NCBI GenBank assembly: GCA_963767685.1 | Contig: CAVYEZ010000010.1 | Coordinates: 558,001-622,000, forward strand | DNA from: Trebonia sp963767685 | GTDB taxonomy: Bacteria > Actinomycetota > Actinomycetes > Streptosporangiales > Streptosporangiaceae | Length of the DNA: 64,000 bases | Direction of reading: 5' to 3' | Shown here: positions 8,115 through 15,191 of the stretch, piece by piece | Position numbering within the stretch: position 1 is the first letter of the stretch | Layout: every line of letters starts with the position of its first letter | The notes under the pieces: model-generated | What the model was told of the DNA's origin: nothing | What the model saw: only the letters and a program-made list of their open reading frames with translations | The model's database searches: none | Translations under genes and position numbers: made by a program

Positions 8115-8489
8115 GACATCACTCCAGTGGCAGAGAGTCGAGAGAATGTTAATCAATATGTAGCATGTACAACATAGCGTGAACTCGAAAGCATAGCAAC
8201 CGGTCGAGTGTAGTCGACCGTGGCGGCGAAGTTGGGCCATCTCCCATACGACCTGGCGCTCAGCAGTCGAGCCGGGGTGCCGCAAGGCCGAGACGAAGGC
8301 GCTTGGGGGCGCACAAGGACGATAGAGGCGCGCTTGGGTGCCGCAAGGCCGGACATTCCGGCCGCGGGGCACGCGCGGCCAGAACGGTCCGTGGCGGCGC
8401 GCGGCTTAGCTCGATAAAAGCCCTGGAAAGTTGTTGTTCTTTTGCCCTGCCGCGACTCCAACGGATGAGACGGCAAGGGAGGTCCAGCG
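8115..8489. other. Non-coding spacer with AT-rich promoter patch
   Basis: No gene is supported here. 8145-8200 is AT-rich (including ATGTACAACAT at 8165-8175) and is the likely promoter of the AlbA_2-type gene. 8270-8360 carries a degenerate direct repeat (separate entry). The rest is featureless GC-rich sequence. Confidence 0.5.
8275..8351. repeat. Degenerate ~30-bp tandem repeat, three units
   Basis: GGGTGCCGCAAGGCCG occurs exactly at 8275-8290 and 8336-8351. Halfway between (8305-8321) lies a diverged copy, GGGGGCGCACAAGGACG. The units are about 30 bases apart, and the last two are preceded by GCGCTTG. There is no reading frame support. Confidence 0.6.
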
Positions 8490-8690
8490 GTGAAGCAACC
8501 AGGGCACGCGGCGGAGCCTAAGGAAGGCAGCCTGCGCACGGCTGACGGCGAGGAGGCCGACCTGTTCGCGCTCGCCGACTACCCGGTCGACGCGGTCTGC
8601 CGGGTCTGCAAGGGCGCGATCCGGGCGCGGTCGTTCATGCGCCCCTTCGAGCACCTAGCGCCGGCCACGGAGCAGGACCCGCCCGCGTGA
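8490..8690 (+). CDS. Small hypothetical protein with a CxxC knuckle
   Basis: 66 residues from GTG 8490, with AGGGAGG at 8476-8482 (7-base spacing), a good start signal. The body is acidic up to DLFALADYPVDA and then has VCRVCKGAIRARSF, a single Cys-X2-Cys that might bind zinc as a half-site. No family is recognised. It is the only gene on this strand between the AlbA_2-type locus and the sigma-factor operon. Confidence 0.6.
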   Translation: MKQPGHAAEPKEGSLRTADGEEADLFALADYPVDAVCRVCKGAIRARSFMRPFEHLAPATEQDPPA

Positions 8691-8727
8691 GCAAGCCGCG
8701 GGCGGCGACTCGCGGGCCGGCGGCTCG

Positions 8728-9660
8728 TCACCCGGCCGCTTCGTCCAGGATGTCCGTGGCCCGGGCCAGTTTCCCTGGGTCGCGGACCACGTCGATCGCG
8801 GTGATCCGGTCGCCGTCAAAGGTCAGGGCCAGCACGGACAGCACGCCATCGGCGTCCCGCAGGATCAGGCCGGGGGCGCCGTTGACCAGCGCCTTGCGCA
8901 CGCGCAGCGGGGGACGCCGGGCGAAGCTGACCAGCAGGCCCGCGATTCGCGGGGCGCCGCGGGCCAGGCGCGGCTCCGCGCGCACCTCGCCGCCGTCGGC
9001 TCGCCACACGACGTCGGCGTCGAGCAGCGCCACCAGCCGCTCGAGGTCCCCGTCCAGGCTGGCCTGCGTGAACGCGTCGAGCAGTTCCCGCTGCTGCGCG
9101 CGGGTGGGCTGGAAGCGCGGCTGGTCGTCGTGCACCCGCCGGCGCCCGCGCGAGGCGAGCTGGCGGACGGCCGCCACGGGACGGCCCACCACGTCGGCGA
9201 TCTCCTCGTACGACAAGCCGAAGACGTCGCGCAGCAGGAACGCGGTCCGTTCCGCCGGCGTCAGCGCTTCGAGCACGACCAGCAGCGCCATGCTCACCGA
9301 TTCGTCGAGCGTGACCAGGTCGGCCGGGTCGGCGCCCGGGCGGGCGACGGCATCGCCGGGATCCGCCAGCCGCTCGATGAGCGGCTCGGGCAGCCACGGC
9401 CCCGTGTACCGTTCGCGGCGCGCTCGCGCGCTGCCGAGCGCGTCGAGCGCGAGCCTGCTCACCGTGGTGGTCAGCCAGGCCGGAAGGTCCCGCACCGGGT
9501 CCCGGTCGGTGGCCCGCTGGAGCCGCAGCCACGCCTCTTGCACGCAGTCCTCGGCTTCCGCGAGCGAGCCGGTGCTGGCGTAGGCCAGCCGCAGCAGCCG
9601 CGGCCGCTGGGCCTCGAACTCGCGGGCCAGCGCGGCCCGGTCGCCGGAGCCAGCGCTCAT
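8728..9660 (-). CDS. ECF41-type RNA polymerase sigma factor with fused SnoaL-like domain
   Basis: 310 residues. Sigma region 2 is seen in FEAQRPRLLRLAYASTGSLAEAEDCVQEAWLRL (about 13-45), region 4 in LTPAERTAFLLRDVFGLSYEEIADVVGRPVAAVRQLASRGR (about 130-170). A C-terminal NTF2/SnoaL-like extension follows. Near its end, RDPGKLARA resembles the NPDKL motif of ECF41 factors, and ADGGEVRAE the DGGGK-like motif; the extension is known in that group to control activity in place of an anti-sigma factor. ATG 9660 overlaps the stop of the upstream oxidoreductase gene (ATGA), the classic ECF41 two-gene operon. Confidence 0.85.
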   Translation of the reverse strand: MSAGSGDRAALAREFEAQRPRLLRLAYASTGSLAEAEDCVQEAWLRLQRATDRDPVRDLPAWLTTTVSRLALDALGSARARRERYTGPWLPEPLIERLADPGDAVARPGADPADLVTLDESVSMALLVVLEALTPAERTAFLLRDVFGLSYEEIADVVGRPVAAVRQLASRGRRRVHDDQPRFQPTRAQQRELLDAFTQASLDGDLERLVALLDADVVWRADGGEVRAEPRLARGAPRIAGLLVSFARRPPLRVRKALVNGAPGLILRDADGVLSVLALTFDGDRITAIDVVRDPGKLARATDILDEAAG

Positions 9661-10442
9661 CGCCTGGCCCGGTCCGGCGCGCCGGCCGGCCGCGGCCCGG
9701 CCAGGGACCGCTCCGCCCATGACCTGAACGTCAGCTCGCCCCGGACGTCGGGCCGCTCGCTGGTCAGAGCGCCCTCGCGTAGTGCCCGCCCCAGGGCACC
9801 AGGCAGCGGGAGCGAGGCGAGCACCGCCCGCTTACCAGCCGCCCGCCGCCAGGCCGCCGCGAGCGGCCGGAAGCCGGACACCTCCGGTCCGGCAATCTCC
9901 ACCCGGCCCCGCCGCGGGCCGGCCACCGCCACCTCGGCGATCAATCGTGCCACCTCCGCGCTTGCCACTGGTTGCACCAGGCCGGGCGGCACGGGCAACA
10001 GGCCGTAGCGCGCGCCCGCGCCCAGCATCGCCGCCAGGTACTCATGGAACTGGGTCGCGCGGACGACGGTCCACGGCACCGGCCCCTCCGTTACGGCCGC
10101 CTCCTGCTCGGCCTTGACCCGGAAGTATCCCATGGGCACCCGTTCGCTGCCGACGACCGAGACGCACACGTGGTGGGCCACGCCCGCGCGCTGGCCGGCC
10201 GCGAGCAACCGTCGCGTTCCCGCCACCAGCGTCGCCGACGCGGACTTCGACGAGTTGTTGCTCGCGTCCACCACCACGTCGCAGCCGCCGACCGCGTCGT
10301 CCAGCCCCGCGCCGGTCGTCAGGTCCACCCGGTACTCCGGCGCGTTCCGGCTGATCACCCGCGCCTCATGCCCGCGGGCACGAAGCTCTTCCGTCACCTG
10401 GCGGCCCAGGGTTCCCGTGCCGCCCACGATCGCTACTCTCAT
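9657..10442 (-). CDS. NAD(P)-binding oxidoreductase, ECF41 partner
   Basis: 261 residues. It begins MRVAIVGGTGTLGRQVTEEL, a Rossmann glycine motif of NmrA/atypical SDR type, followed by DVVVDASNNSS, HHVCVSVVGSERVP, YFRVKAEQEA (a Y..K pair) and a C-terminal SGFRPLAAAWRRA helix. ECF41 sigma genes are typically linked to carboxymuconolactone decarboxylases, oxidoreductases or epimerases, and this gene fits. Its stop overlaps the sigma start by four bases. ATG 10442 lies at the expected transcription start of the promoter described next, so the mRNA may be leaderless. Confidence 0.85.
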   Translation of the reverse strand: MRVAIVGGTGTLGRQVTEELRARGHEARVISRNAPEYRVDLTTGAGLDDAVGGCDVVVDASNNSSKSASATLVAGTRRLLAAGQRAGVAHHVCVSVVGSERVPMGYFRVKAEQEAAVTEGPVPWTVVRATQFHEYLAAMLGAGARYGLLPVPPGLVQPVASAEVARLIAEVAVAGPRRGRVEIAGPEVSGFRPLAAAWRRAAGKRAVLASLPLPGALGRALREGALTSERPDVRGELTFRSWAERSLAGPRPAGAPDRARR

Positions 10443-10450
10443 GCCGGATT

Positions 10451-10503
10451 GACGACGTTCCCCCTCCCCGTGTGACATTGCCGAGCGGCATTGCCGTGTG
10501 ACA
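10451..10503 (-). promoter_or_regulatory. ECF41-type promoter with duplicated -35 element
   Basis: On the minus strand TGTCACA (plus 10471-10477) is followed after exactly 16 bases by CGTC (plus 10451-10454). This is the published ECF41 target pattern. A second TGTCACA lies 26 bases upstream (plus 10497-10503), both within an 11-base direct repeat ATGTCACACGG. The start codon at 10442 is about 9 bases past the -10 element. Autoregulation of the operon is inferred. Confidence 0.75.
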
Positions 10504-10628
10504 TCCCCGCATCACCTCCCCGCCACGATGCCGCCACGATCAAGACCGGGGTGAGCGCGGGTCCGCGGAGCGTTACTGCCAAGTGCGGCAAGGGCAGACT
10601 CCCTGGGGCGAACTAGGAGGCGAAGGAC

Positions 10629-11267
10629 ATGAGTGCCGGAGACGTTGACTTGAAGCTTGAGGTTGTCGTGATCCCTGTCGCGGACGCCGACCGGGCGAAG
10701 GAGTTCTACACGGGCCTGGGATGGCGGCTCGACGCCGACTTTCCCTTCGATAACGGCTTTCGGGTGGTGCAGTTCACGCCGCCGCGGTCGGGGTGCTCGG
10801 TTCAGTTCGGTACGCAGATCACCTCCGCCGAGCCCGGCTCGGCGCAGGGCCTGTACCTGGTCGTTTCCGATATCGAGGCGGCCCGGGGCGAGCTCGCCGG
10901 GCGCGGCGCCGAGGTCAGCGAGGTGTTCCACTCGGGGGCGCCGGGCGCCCAGTTCCGGCCCGGTGACGCGGGCAACCGGGTGAGCGGTCGCGCGGCCGAC
11001 GGGGCCAGCTACGGCTCCTTCGCCACGTTCAGCGACCCGGACGGCAACACCTGGCTGCTGCAGGAGATCACGACGCGGCTGCCCGGGCGGGTGGACGCCG
11101 CCGAGACGGCGTACGCCTCCGTGGCGGACCTGTCGGCCGCGATGCGGCGGGCCTCGATTGCGCACGGGGAACACGAGAAGCGCATCGGCGCCGCGGACCC
11201 CGACTGGCCCGACTGGTACGCCGCCCACATGGTGGCGGAGCAGGCAGGAACGGAACTGCCGAAATGA
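10629..11267 (+). CDS. VOC-superfamily protein with C-terminal extension
   Basis: 212 residues. The first 150 form a glyoxalase-like module: LKLEVVVIPVADADRAKEFY, RVVQFTPPRSGCSVQFG, LYLVVSDIEAARGELAGRG and FSDPDGNTWLLQEITTR. The last 60 residues (from VDAAETAYASV to WPDWYAAHMVAEQAG) are a helical tail with a DWYAxxM motif, seen as a separate small domain in other actinobacterial proteins. ATG 10629 has AGGAGG at 10615-10620. It overlaps the next gene by four bases (ATGA), so the pair is translationally coupled. Confidence 0.85.
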   Translation: MSAGDVDLKLEVVVIPVADADRAKEFYTGLGWRLDADFPFDNGFRVVQFTPPRSGCSVQFGTQITSAEPGSAQGLYLVVSDIEAARGELAGRGAEVSEVFHSGAPGAQFRPGDAGNRVSGRAADGASYGSFATFSDPDGNTWLLQEITTRLPGRVDAAETAYASVADLSAAMRRASIAHGEHEKRIGAADPDWPDWYAAHMVAEQAGTELPK

Positions 11268-12871
11268 CCGACTACGACTATGACGTGATCGTGTTCGGCG
11301 GCGGCGCGCCGGGCGAGCACTGCGCCGGGGCGCTGGCCGCGCGCGGGCTGCGCGTGGCCGTCGTGGAGCGGGAGCTAGTGGGCGGCGAGTGCTCCTACTG
11401 GGCGTGCATCCCGTCGAAGTCGCTGCTGCGCCCGGGCGAGGCGGTGCACGGCGCGCGCGAGGCGAGCGCCACCGCCGAGGTCAACGTTCAGGACGCGCTG
11501 GCCTGGCGCGACTTCATGGTGTCGAACTGGTCCGACGCCGGGCAGGAGCGCTGGCTGGCCGACCGGGGCATCGCCTTGCTGCGGGGCACGGGGCGGCTGG
11601 CCGGCACCGGCGTGGTCGAGGTCGACGGGGTCAGGCACACCGCGGAGCACGTCGTCGTGGCGACCGGGGCGGATCACTTCGTGCCCCCGATCCCGGGGCT
11701 GCGAGAGCTTGAGGGCGTCTGGGGGACCCGCGAGGCGACCAGCATGAAGGTCGTGCCGCGCCGCCTGCTCGTGCTCGGCGGCGGGGCCGCCGGGGTCGAG
11801 CTCGCGCAGGTCGTCCGCCGTTTCGGCGGCGAGGTGGTGGTCGTCGAGGGCGCCGACCGGGTGCTGCCGCGCGAGGCCGCGCCACTCGGCGCGGCGCTGA
11901 CCGAGGCCTTGCGCCGCGACGGGATCGAGCTGGTGCTCGGGATGCACGCCGGCGCCGCGCGGCGTGAGGGTGATGAGTACGTCCTCGAGCTCCCCGACGG
12001 GACCGACCGGCGGGGCGACCGGCTGCTGGTGGCGACCGGCCGGCGCCCGCGGGTGCAGGGAATCGGCCTGGAGACCGTGGGCGTCGAGGCGGACCCGAAG
12101 GGGATCCACGTTGACGAGTACCTGCGGGCGGGTGAGCGGCTGTGGGCGATCGGCGACGTCACCGGCATCTGGCCGCTGACCCACGTCGGCGAGTACGAGG
12201 GCGACGTTGTCGCGGCGAACATCGCCGGCGAGTCGCGCCCGGCGAACTACGAGGCCGTTCCCCGCGTCACCTACACCGACCCGCAGGCCGCCGCGGTGGG
12301 TGCCACCGAGGCGGCTTACAGCGCCACCACCGCGCTGTCGGACGTGCCGAAGACCGCCACCTACGCGCACGACTACGCCAAGTCCAACGGATTCCTGACC
12401 CTGCTCAGCGACGGCGAGCGGCTGACCGGCGCCTACGCGCTCGGGCCGGAGGCCGGGGAGTGGCTGCAGCAGGCGACGCTGGCGATTCGCGCGCACGTAC
12501 CGCTCGCGGTGCTGAACGACACCATCCAGCCGTTCCCGAGCTTCTCCAGTATCTACGGTGCGGCCCTGACCGAGCTGCTCACCCGGGTGGCGGACAAGTC
12601 CGCGCCGGCGCCGTCGATGGACGCGCAGGCGGGAGGGTTATCGGATGGGCACCCAGCTGGCCGGGCAAACCGTCGTCCTCATCGGCGGCAGCGCGGGCAT
12701 CGGGCTCGAGACCGCCAGGCTGGCCGGGGCCGAAGGCGCCGACGTCATCATCACCGGCCGCGATCCCGGCCGGCTCAGTGCCGCGGCGCGCGAGGTCGGG
12801 GCCGCGCGCGCCGCGGCGTTCGACGCCACCGACGTTCGTCTAGTGACGGATTGGGCGGCCCGCCCGGCTAG
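11264..12871 (+). CDS. FAD-dependent disulfide-type oxidoreductase with read-through tail
   Basis: About 465 residues match the mercuric reductase/lipoamide dehydrogenase family: YDVIVFGGGAPGEHCAGALA (FAD site), GGECSYWACIPSKSLLRP, LLVLGGGAAGVELAQVVRRFG (NAD(P) site), LWAIGDVTGIWPLTHVGEYEG and a dimerisation domain ending at LTELLTRVADK. The redox pair is atypical: CSYWACIPSK has Cys-X4-Cys, as in related actinobacterial proteins. After about residue 462 the frame runs through the downstream SDR gene in the wrong frame and yields an arginine/histidine-rich tail until 12871. The native stop has probably been lost. Coupled to the VOC gene upstream. Confidence 0.8.
   Translation: MTDYDYDVIVFGGGAPGEHCAGALAARGLRVAVVERELVGGECSYWACIPSKSLLRPGEAVHGAREASATAEVNVQDALAWRDFMVSNWSDAGQERWLADRGIALLRGTGRLAGTGVVEVDGVRHTAEHVVVATGADHFVPPIPGLRELEGVWGTREATSMKVVPRRLLVLGGGAAGVELAQVVRRFGGEVVVVEGADRVLPREAAPLGAALTEALRRDGIELVLGMHAGAARREGDEYVLELPDGTDRRGDRLLVATGRRPRVQGIGLETVGVEADPKGIHVDEYLRAGERLWAIGDVTGIWPLTHVGEYEGDVVAANIAGESRPANYEAVPRVTYTDPQAAAVGATEAAYSATTALSDVPKTATYAHDYAKSNGFLTLLSDGERLTGAYALGPEAGEWLQQATLAIRAHVPLAVLNDTIQPFPSFSSIYGAALTELLTRVADKSAPAPSMDAQAGGLSDGHPAGRANRRPHRRQRGHRARDRQAGRGRRRRRHHHRPRSRPAQCRGARGRGRARRGVRRHRRSSSDGLGGPPG
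12645..12838 (+). pseudogene. Short-chain dehydrogenase N-terminal fragment
   Basis: From ATG 12645 (GGAGGG 7 bases upstream) the frame reads AGQTVVLIGGSAGIGLETARL, then GADVIITGRDPGRL and AAAFDATDV, a normal SDR Rossmann N-terminus. At about 12838 family similarity ends abruptly. What follows is the antisense of the 3' end of the convergent SnoaL gene. Active-site Ser-Tyr-Lys are absent. About three quarters of the gene are deleted. It overlaps the read-through tail of the flavoprotein. Confidence 0.8.
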
Positions 12872-13686
12872 GCCGGAGCCTGCAGGTCGTCGTAGACGCG
12901 GGCCGCGGCCAGCAGCCCGTCCGGACCACGCTCGTACACGCCGATTCCCGCCTGCGGCAGCAGGTCTTGGCCGTCCGAGCGGACACAGTTGAACTCAACC
13001 GCACAGCGCGCGCCGTCGTCGGTAACGGCGCAGTACTCGAGCCCGACACCGCCGCCCGCGCCGAAGCGGTCGGCGAAAAAGGAGCGAAGCTCGGCGGTGC
13101 CGCGATGGGCATGCGGGCCGAAGGGCCCACGGTAGTAGCCGTCCGGCGCGAACGCGCTGACCACCGCCTCCACGTCCCCGGCGGCCAGCCCCGCGTGGTA
13201 ACGGTCGACGACGTCACCCGGGCGCACATCGGCGGGCGGGAGTATCGGCGCCCGGACGTGGCGCTGCTCGTCCCTCGGCCACGGGCTGCAGTAGGTGCGG
13301 AATACCACCGACAGGTCGTCGGGTGACTCGGCCACGACGGCCACCGGCCAGCCCAGCTCGTAGCCGTCGTGGTCCAGGTACGCCAGCAGTTCCACCACGG
13401 CCCGGTCCCCGACGACCGTGGATGCCGTGATCTCCGGACGGGCGTGCACGCCGGCCAGCCAGGACACGTTGCGCCGGATGAACTGCCGCACGTGGCGGTG
13501 GCCGCGAACCTCGCCGCCGAGGGGATCGTAGATCACCACCTCACCCGGCCACGCCGTCTCCAGGGCGCTGGAGTCGCCCTCGCTCAGGGCGGTGAGGTAC
13601 TGCCGGATCGGGTCGGCCCGCCCCGCCGCCCGGGTCTGCGAGCGCGACAACTCGGCGGCGCTGGCGAACTCAGGAAACCACGGCAT
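12868..13686 (-). CDS. Protein with two SnoaL/NTF2-like domains
   Basis: 272 residues made of two NTF2-like modules. Module one (about 22-130): DPIRQYLTALSEGDSSALET, VIYDPLGGEVRGHRHVRQFI, then VVELLAYLDHDG. Module two (about 150-270): VVDRYHAGLAAGDVEAVVSAF, YRGPFGPHAHRGTAELRSFF, then CAVEFNCVRSDGQ and AGIGVYERGPDGLLAAARVYDD. Such proteins are small-molecule isomerases or binding proteins; none can be assigned. It follows the muconolactone isomerase remnant by 6 bases, so the two were one operon, probably aromatic or lactone metabolism. The end of the gene lies at the SDR deletion point. Confidence 0.8.
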   Translation of the reverse strand: MPWFPEFASAAELSRSQTRAAGRADPIRQYLTALSEGDSSALETAWPGEVVIYDPLGGEVRGHRHVRQFIRRNVSWLAGVHARPEITASTVVGDRAVVELLAYLDHDGYELGWPVAVVAESPDDLSVVFRTYCSPWPRDEQRHVRAPILPPADVRPGDVVDRYHAGLAAGDVEAVVSAFAPDGYYRGPFGPHAHRGTAELRSFFADRFGAGGGVGLEYCAVTDDGARCAVEFNCVRSDGQDLLPQAGIGVYERGPDGLLAAARVYDDLQAPA

Positions 13687-13692
13687 CGCGCG

Positions 13693-13782
13693 TCACCCGC
13701 ACTGCCTGCTGCCGGGGGCCGCCCGGTCGCTTGGGTGCAGGGTCAGCGGGACGTGAGTGGTCATCGTGACGAGGTATTCCAT
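13693..13782 (-). pseudogene. Muconolactone isomerase-like gene with an internal deletion
   Basis: A 29-codon frame with SD GGAGCG starts MEYLVTMTTHVP, the N-terminus of actinobacterial muconolactone delta-isomerase-like proteins. It continues directly as LTLHPSDRAAPGSRQCG, which resembles the extreme C-terminus of the same proteins (usually ...TPLSPHPNDP...). The 60-70 residues between are missing in frame. I infer an internal deletion that preserved start, stop and frame. It is too short to be an enzyme. Confidence 0.6.
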
Positions 13783-13879
13783 GGGGTCGCTCCTCGGGCC
13801 GCGTGGTCCACCAAGGGCCAGCGTACAGAACCCGTCGATCAGGCCAGCCGCGCGTCACCGCGGCGGCTGATTTCACTAC

Positions 13880-13918
13880 TGTGGAGGTTCTGTGCACCAT
13901 GCGCGCGCAGAACCTCCA
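13880..13918. terminator. Stem-loop in the spacer before the BrkB gene
   Basis: TGTGGAGGTTCTGTGC (13880-13895) pairs with GCGCAGAACCTCCACA (13903-13918), 15 of 16 as Watson-Crick pairs plus one G-U, around a 7-base loop. It lies 100 bases upstream of the SnoaL/isomerase promoter and 120 bases before the BrkB gene. No U-run follows. It may be a terminator or a dispersed palindromic repeat. The remaining spacer 13783-14039 shows nothing else. Confidence 0.5.
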
Positions 13919-14039
13919 CAATCGTGGCGGGCGAGGCCAGCGGCGGCGCTCATGGCGAGGGGCCTGGGCGGTCACCAGCCCGCGTTAGGTTTCGCTGAGC
14001 GGGGTAGCAAGGATCGATGAACATGTACGGCCGTGACAC

Positions 14040-15128
14040 GTGGACCGCCCGATGAATCCCCTGGGGCCGGCGGGCAAGGCGATGGGGGCGCTGGACCGCT
14101 GGCAGCGGCGGACCCCGGGCGCGGGCGTGCCGTACGCGGTGGTGAAGAAGTTCGGCGACGACAACGCCAACCTGGTGACCGTCGCGCTGGCCTGGTACGG
14201 GTTCACCGCGATCTTCCCGCTGCTCCTTGTCGTGGTGACCGTGTTCGGCTTCATCGGCAAGCAGTCAATCGGCACGGGAATCGTCCACACGCTGCAGGAG
14301 TTCCCCGTCATCGGCTCCAACTTCAGTCCCTCAAGCAGCAGCACCCTCCACGGCAGCGTGCTCGGGCTGGTCATCGGGCTGATCGGCCTGGTCTACGGCG
14401 CGCAGGGCGTCACCCAGACGGCGCAGACAGCGATGGCCACGGTGTGGAACATCCCGCAGATCGAGCGCACCGGCTTCCTGCCCCGGCTCGGGCGCAGCGT
14501 GGCCGGGCTGATCACGATCGGCGCGGCGTTCCTCATCAATGCCTTCGTCACCACCTATGCCACCGGCGGCACGCACAACTACGAGATCAGGGTCCCGGTC
14601 CTGGCCGGCCTGCTGGTCATCAACGCCGGGCTGTACTTCGCCACCTTCACCCTGCTGACCGCCAAGGCGATCGGCCCGCGCGGCCACCTCCCCGGGGCAA
14701 TCGCCGGGGCAGTCGCGTTCACCGCGCTGATCACCGTCGGCACCGGGCTGGTCACCCACCAGCTGAAGCACGCCGACGCTACCTACGGGGCGTTCGGCAC
14801 GGTCATCGGGATCGTGGCGTTCCTGCTGCTGCTGGCCAAGCTCAGCATGTACGCGGCGGAACTCAACCCGGTACTCGCCCGGGGGCTCTACCCGCGGGCC
14901 CTGCCGCTCGGCGGCGAGCCGACCGAGGCCGACCGGCGGGTGCTGGCCGCGCTGGTGCACGCCGAGCAGCGCCGCGACGACGAGGCGATCGGCGTCGGCT
15001 TCGGCGACGATGCCGCCGCCCAGGCCGCTTCCGACGCCGCCGGGCACGTCGGCCCGCCGCGCCCGCCGCGCCCGCGGGTAAGCGACGGCGACGGCGCGAC
15101 CACGCCGCCGGCCGGGCCGCCAAGGTAG
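14040..15128 (+). CDS. YihY/BrkB-family membrane protein
   Basis: 362 residues. The family core is clear: VTVALAWYGFTAIFPLLLVVVTVFGFI, IGLIGLVYGAQGVTQTAQTAM, VWNIPQIERTGFLPRLGRS, then helices up to YGAFGTVIGIVAFLLLLAKLSMYAAELN. This matches the six-helix BrkB (formerly mis-named RNase BN) family; function in the membrane is unresolved. The C-terminal 80 residues are hydrophilic and Pro/Arg-rich. Start is GTG 14040 or ATG 14052; neither has a strong SD. A CG-rich dyad and a T5 run follow the stop (15130-15155). Confidence 0.85.
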   Translation: MDRPMNPLGPAGKAMGALDRWQRRTPGAGVPYAVVKKFGDDNANLVTVALAWYGFTAIFPLLLVVVTVFGFIGKQSIGTGIVHTLQEFPVIGSNFSPSSSSTLHGSVLGLVIGLIGLVYGAQGVTQTAQTAMATVWNIPQIERTGFLPRLGRSVAGLITIGAAFLINAFVTTYATGGTHNYEIRVPVLAGLLVINAGLYFATFTLLTAKAIGPRGHLPGAIAGAVAFTALITVGTGLVTHQLKHADATYGAFGTVIGIVAFLLLLAKLSMYAAELNPVLARGLYPRALPLGGEPTEADRRVLAALVHAEQRRDDEAIGVGFGDDAAAQAASDAAGHVGPPRPPRPRVSDGDGATTPPAGPPR

Positions 15129-15191
15129 GACGGCGGGCGCGTCGTCTTTTTCCTGGTTCCGAACGGAGGCGGGTGCCTGCCTCAGCCACCA

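Noticed and set aside
8275..8351. Possible CRISPR array
   Set aside because: Only three degenerate units about 30 bases apart with no distinct spacers and no cas genes.
13369..13998. 209-codon plus frame over the SnoaL gene and spacer
   Set aside because: Opposite a supported gene and through a hairpin; no start signal.
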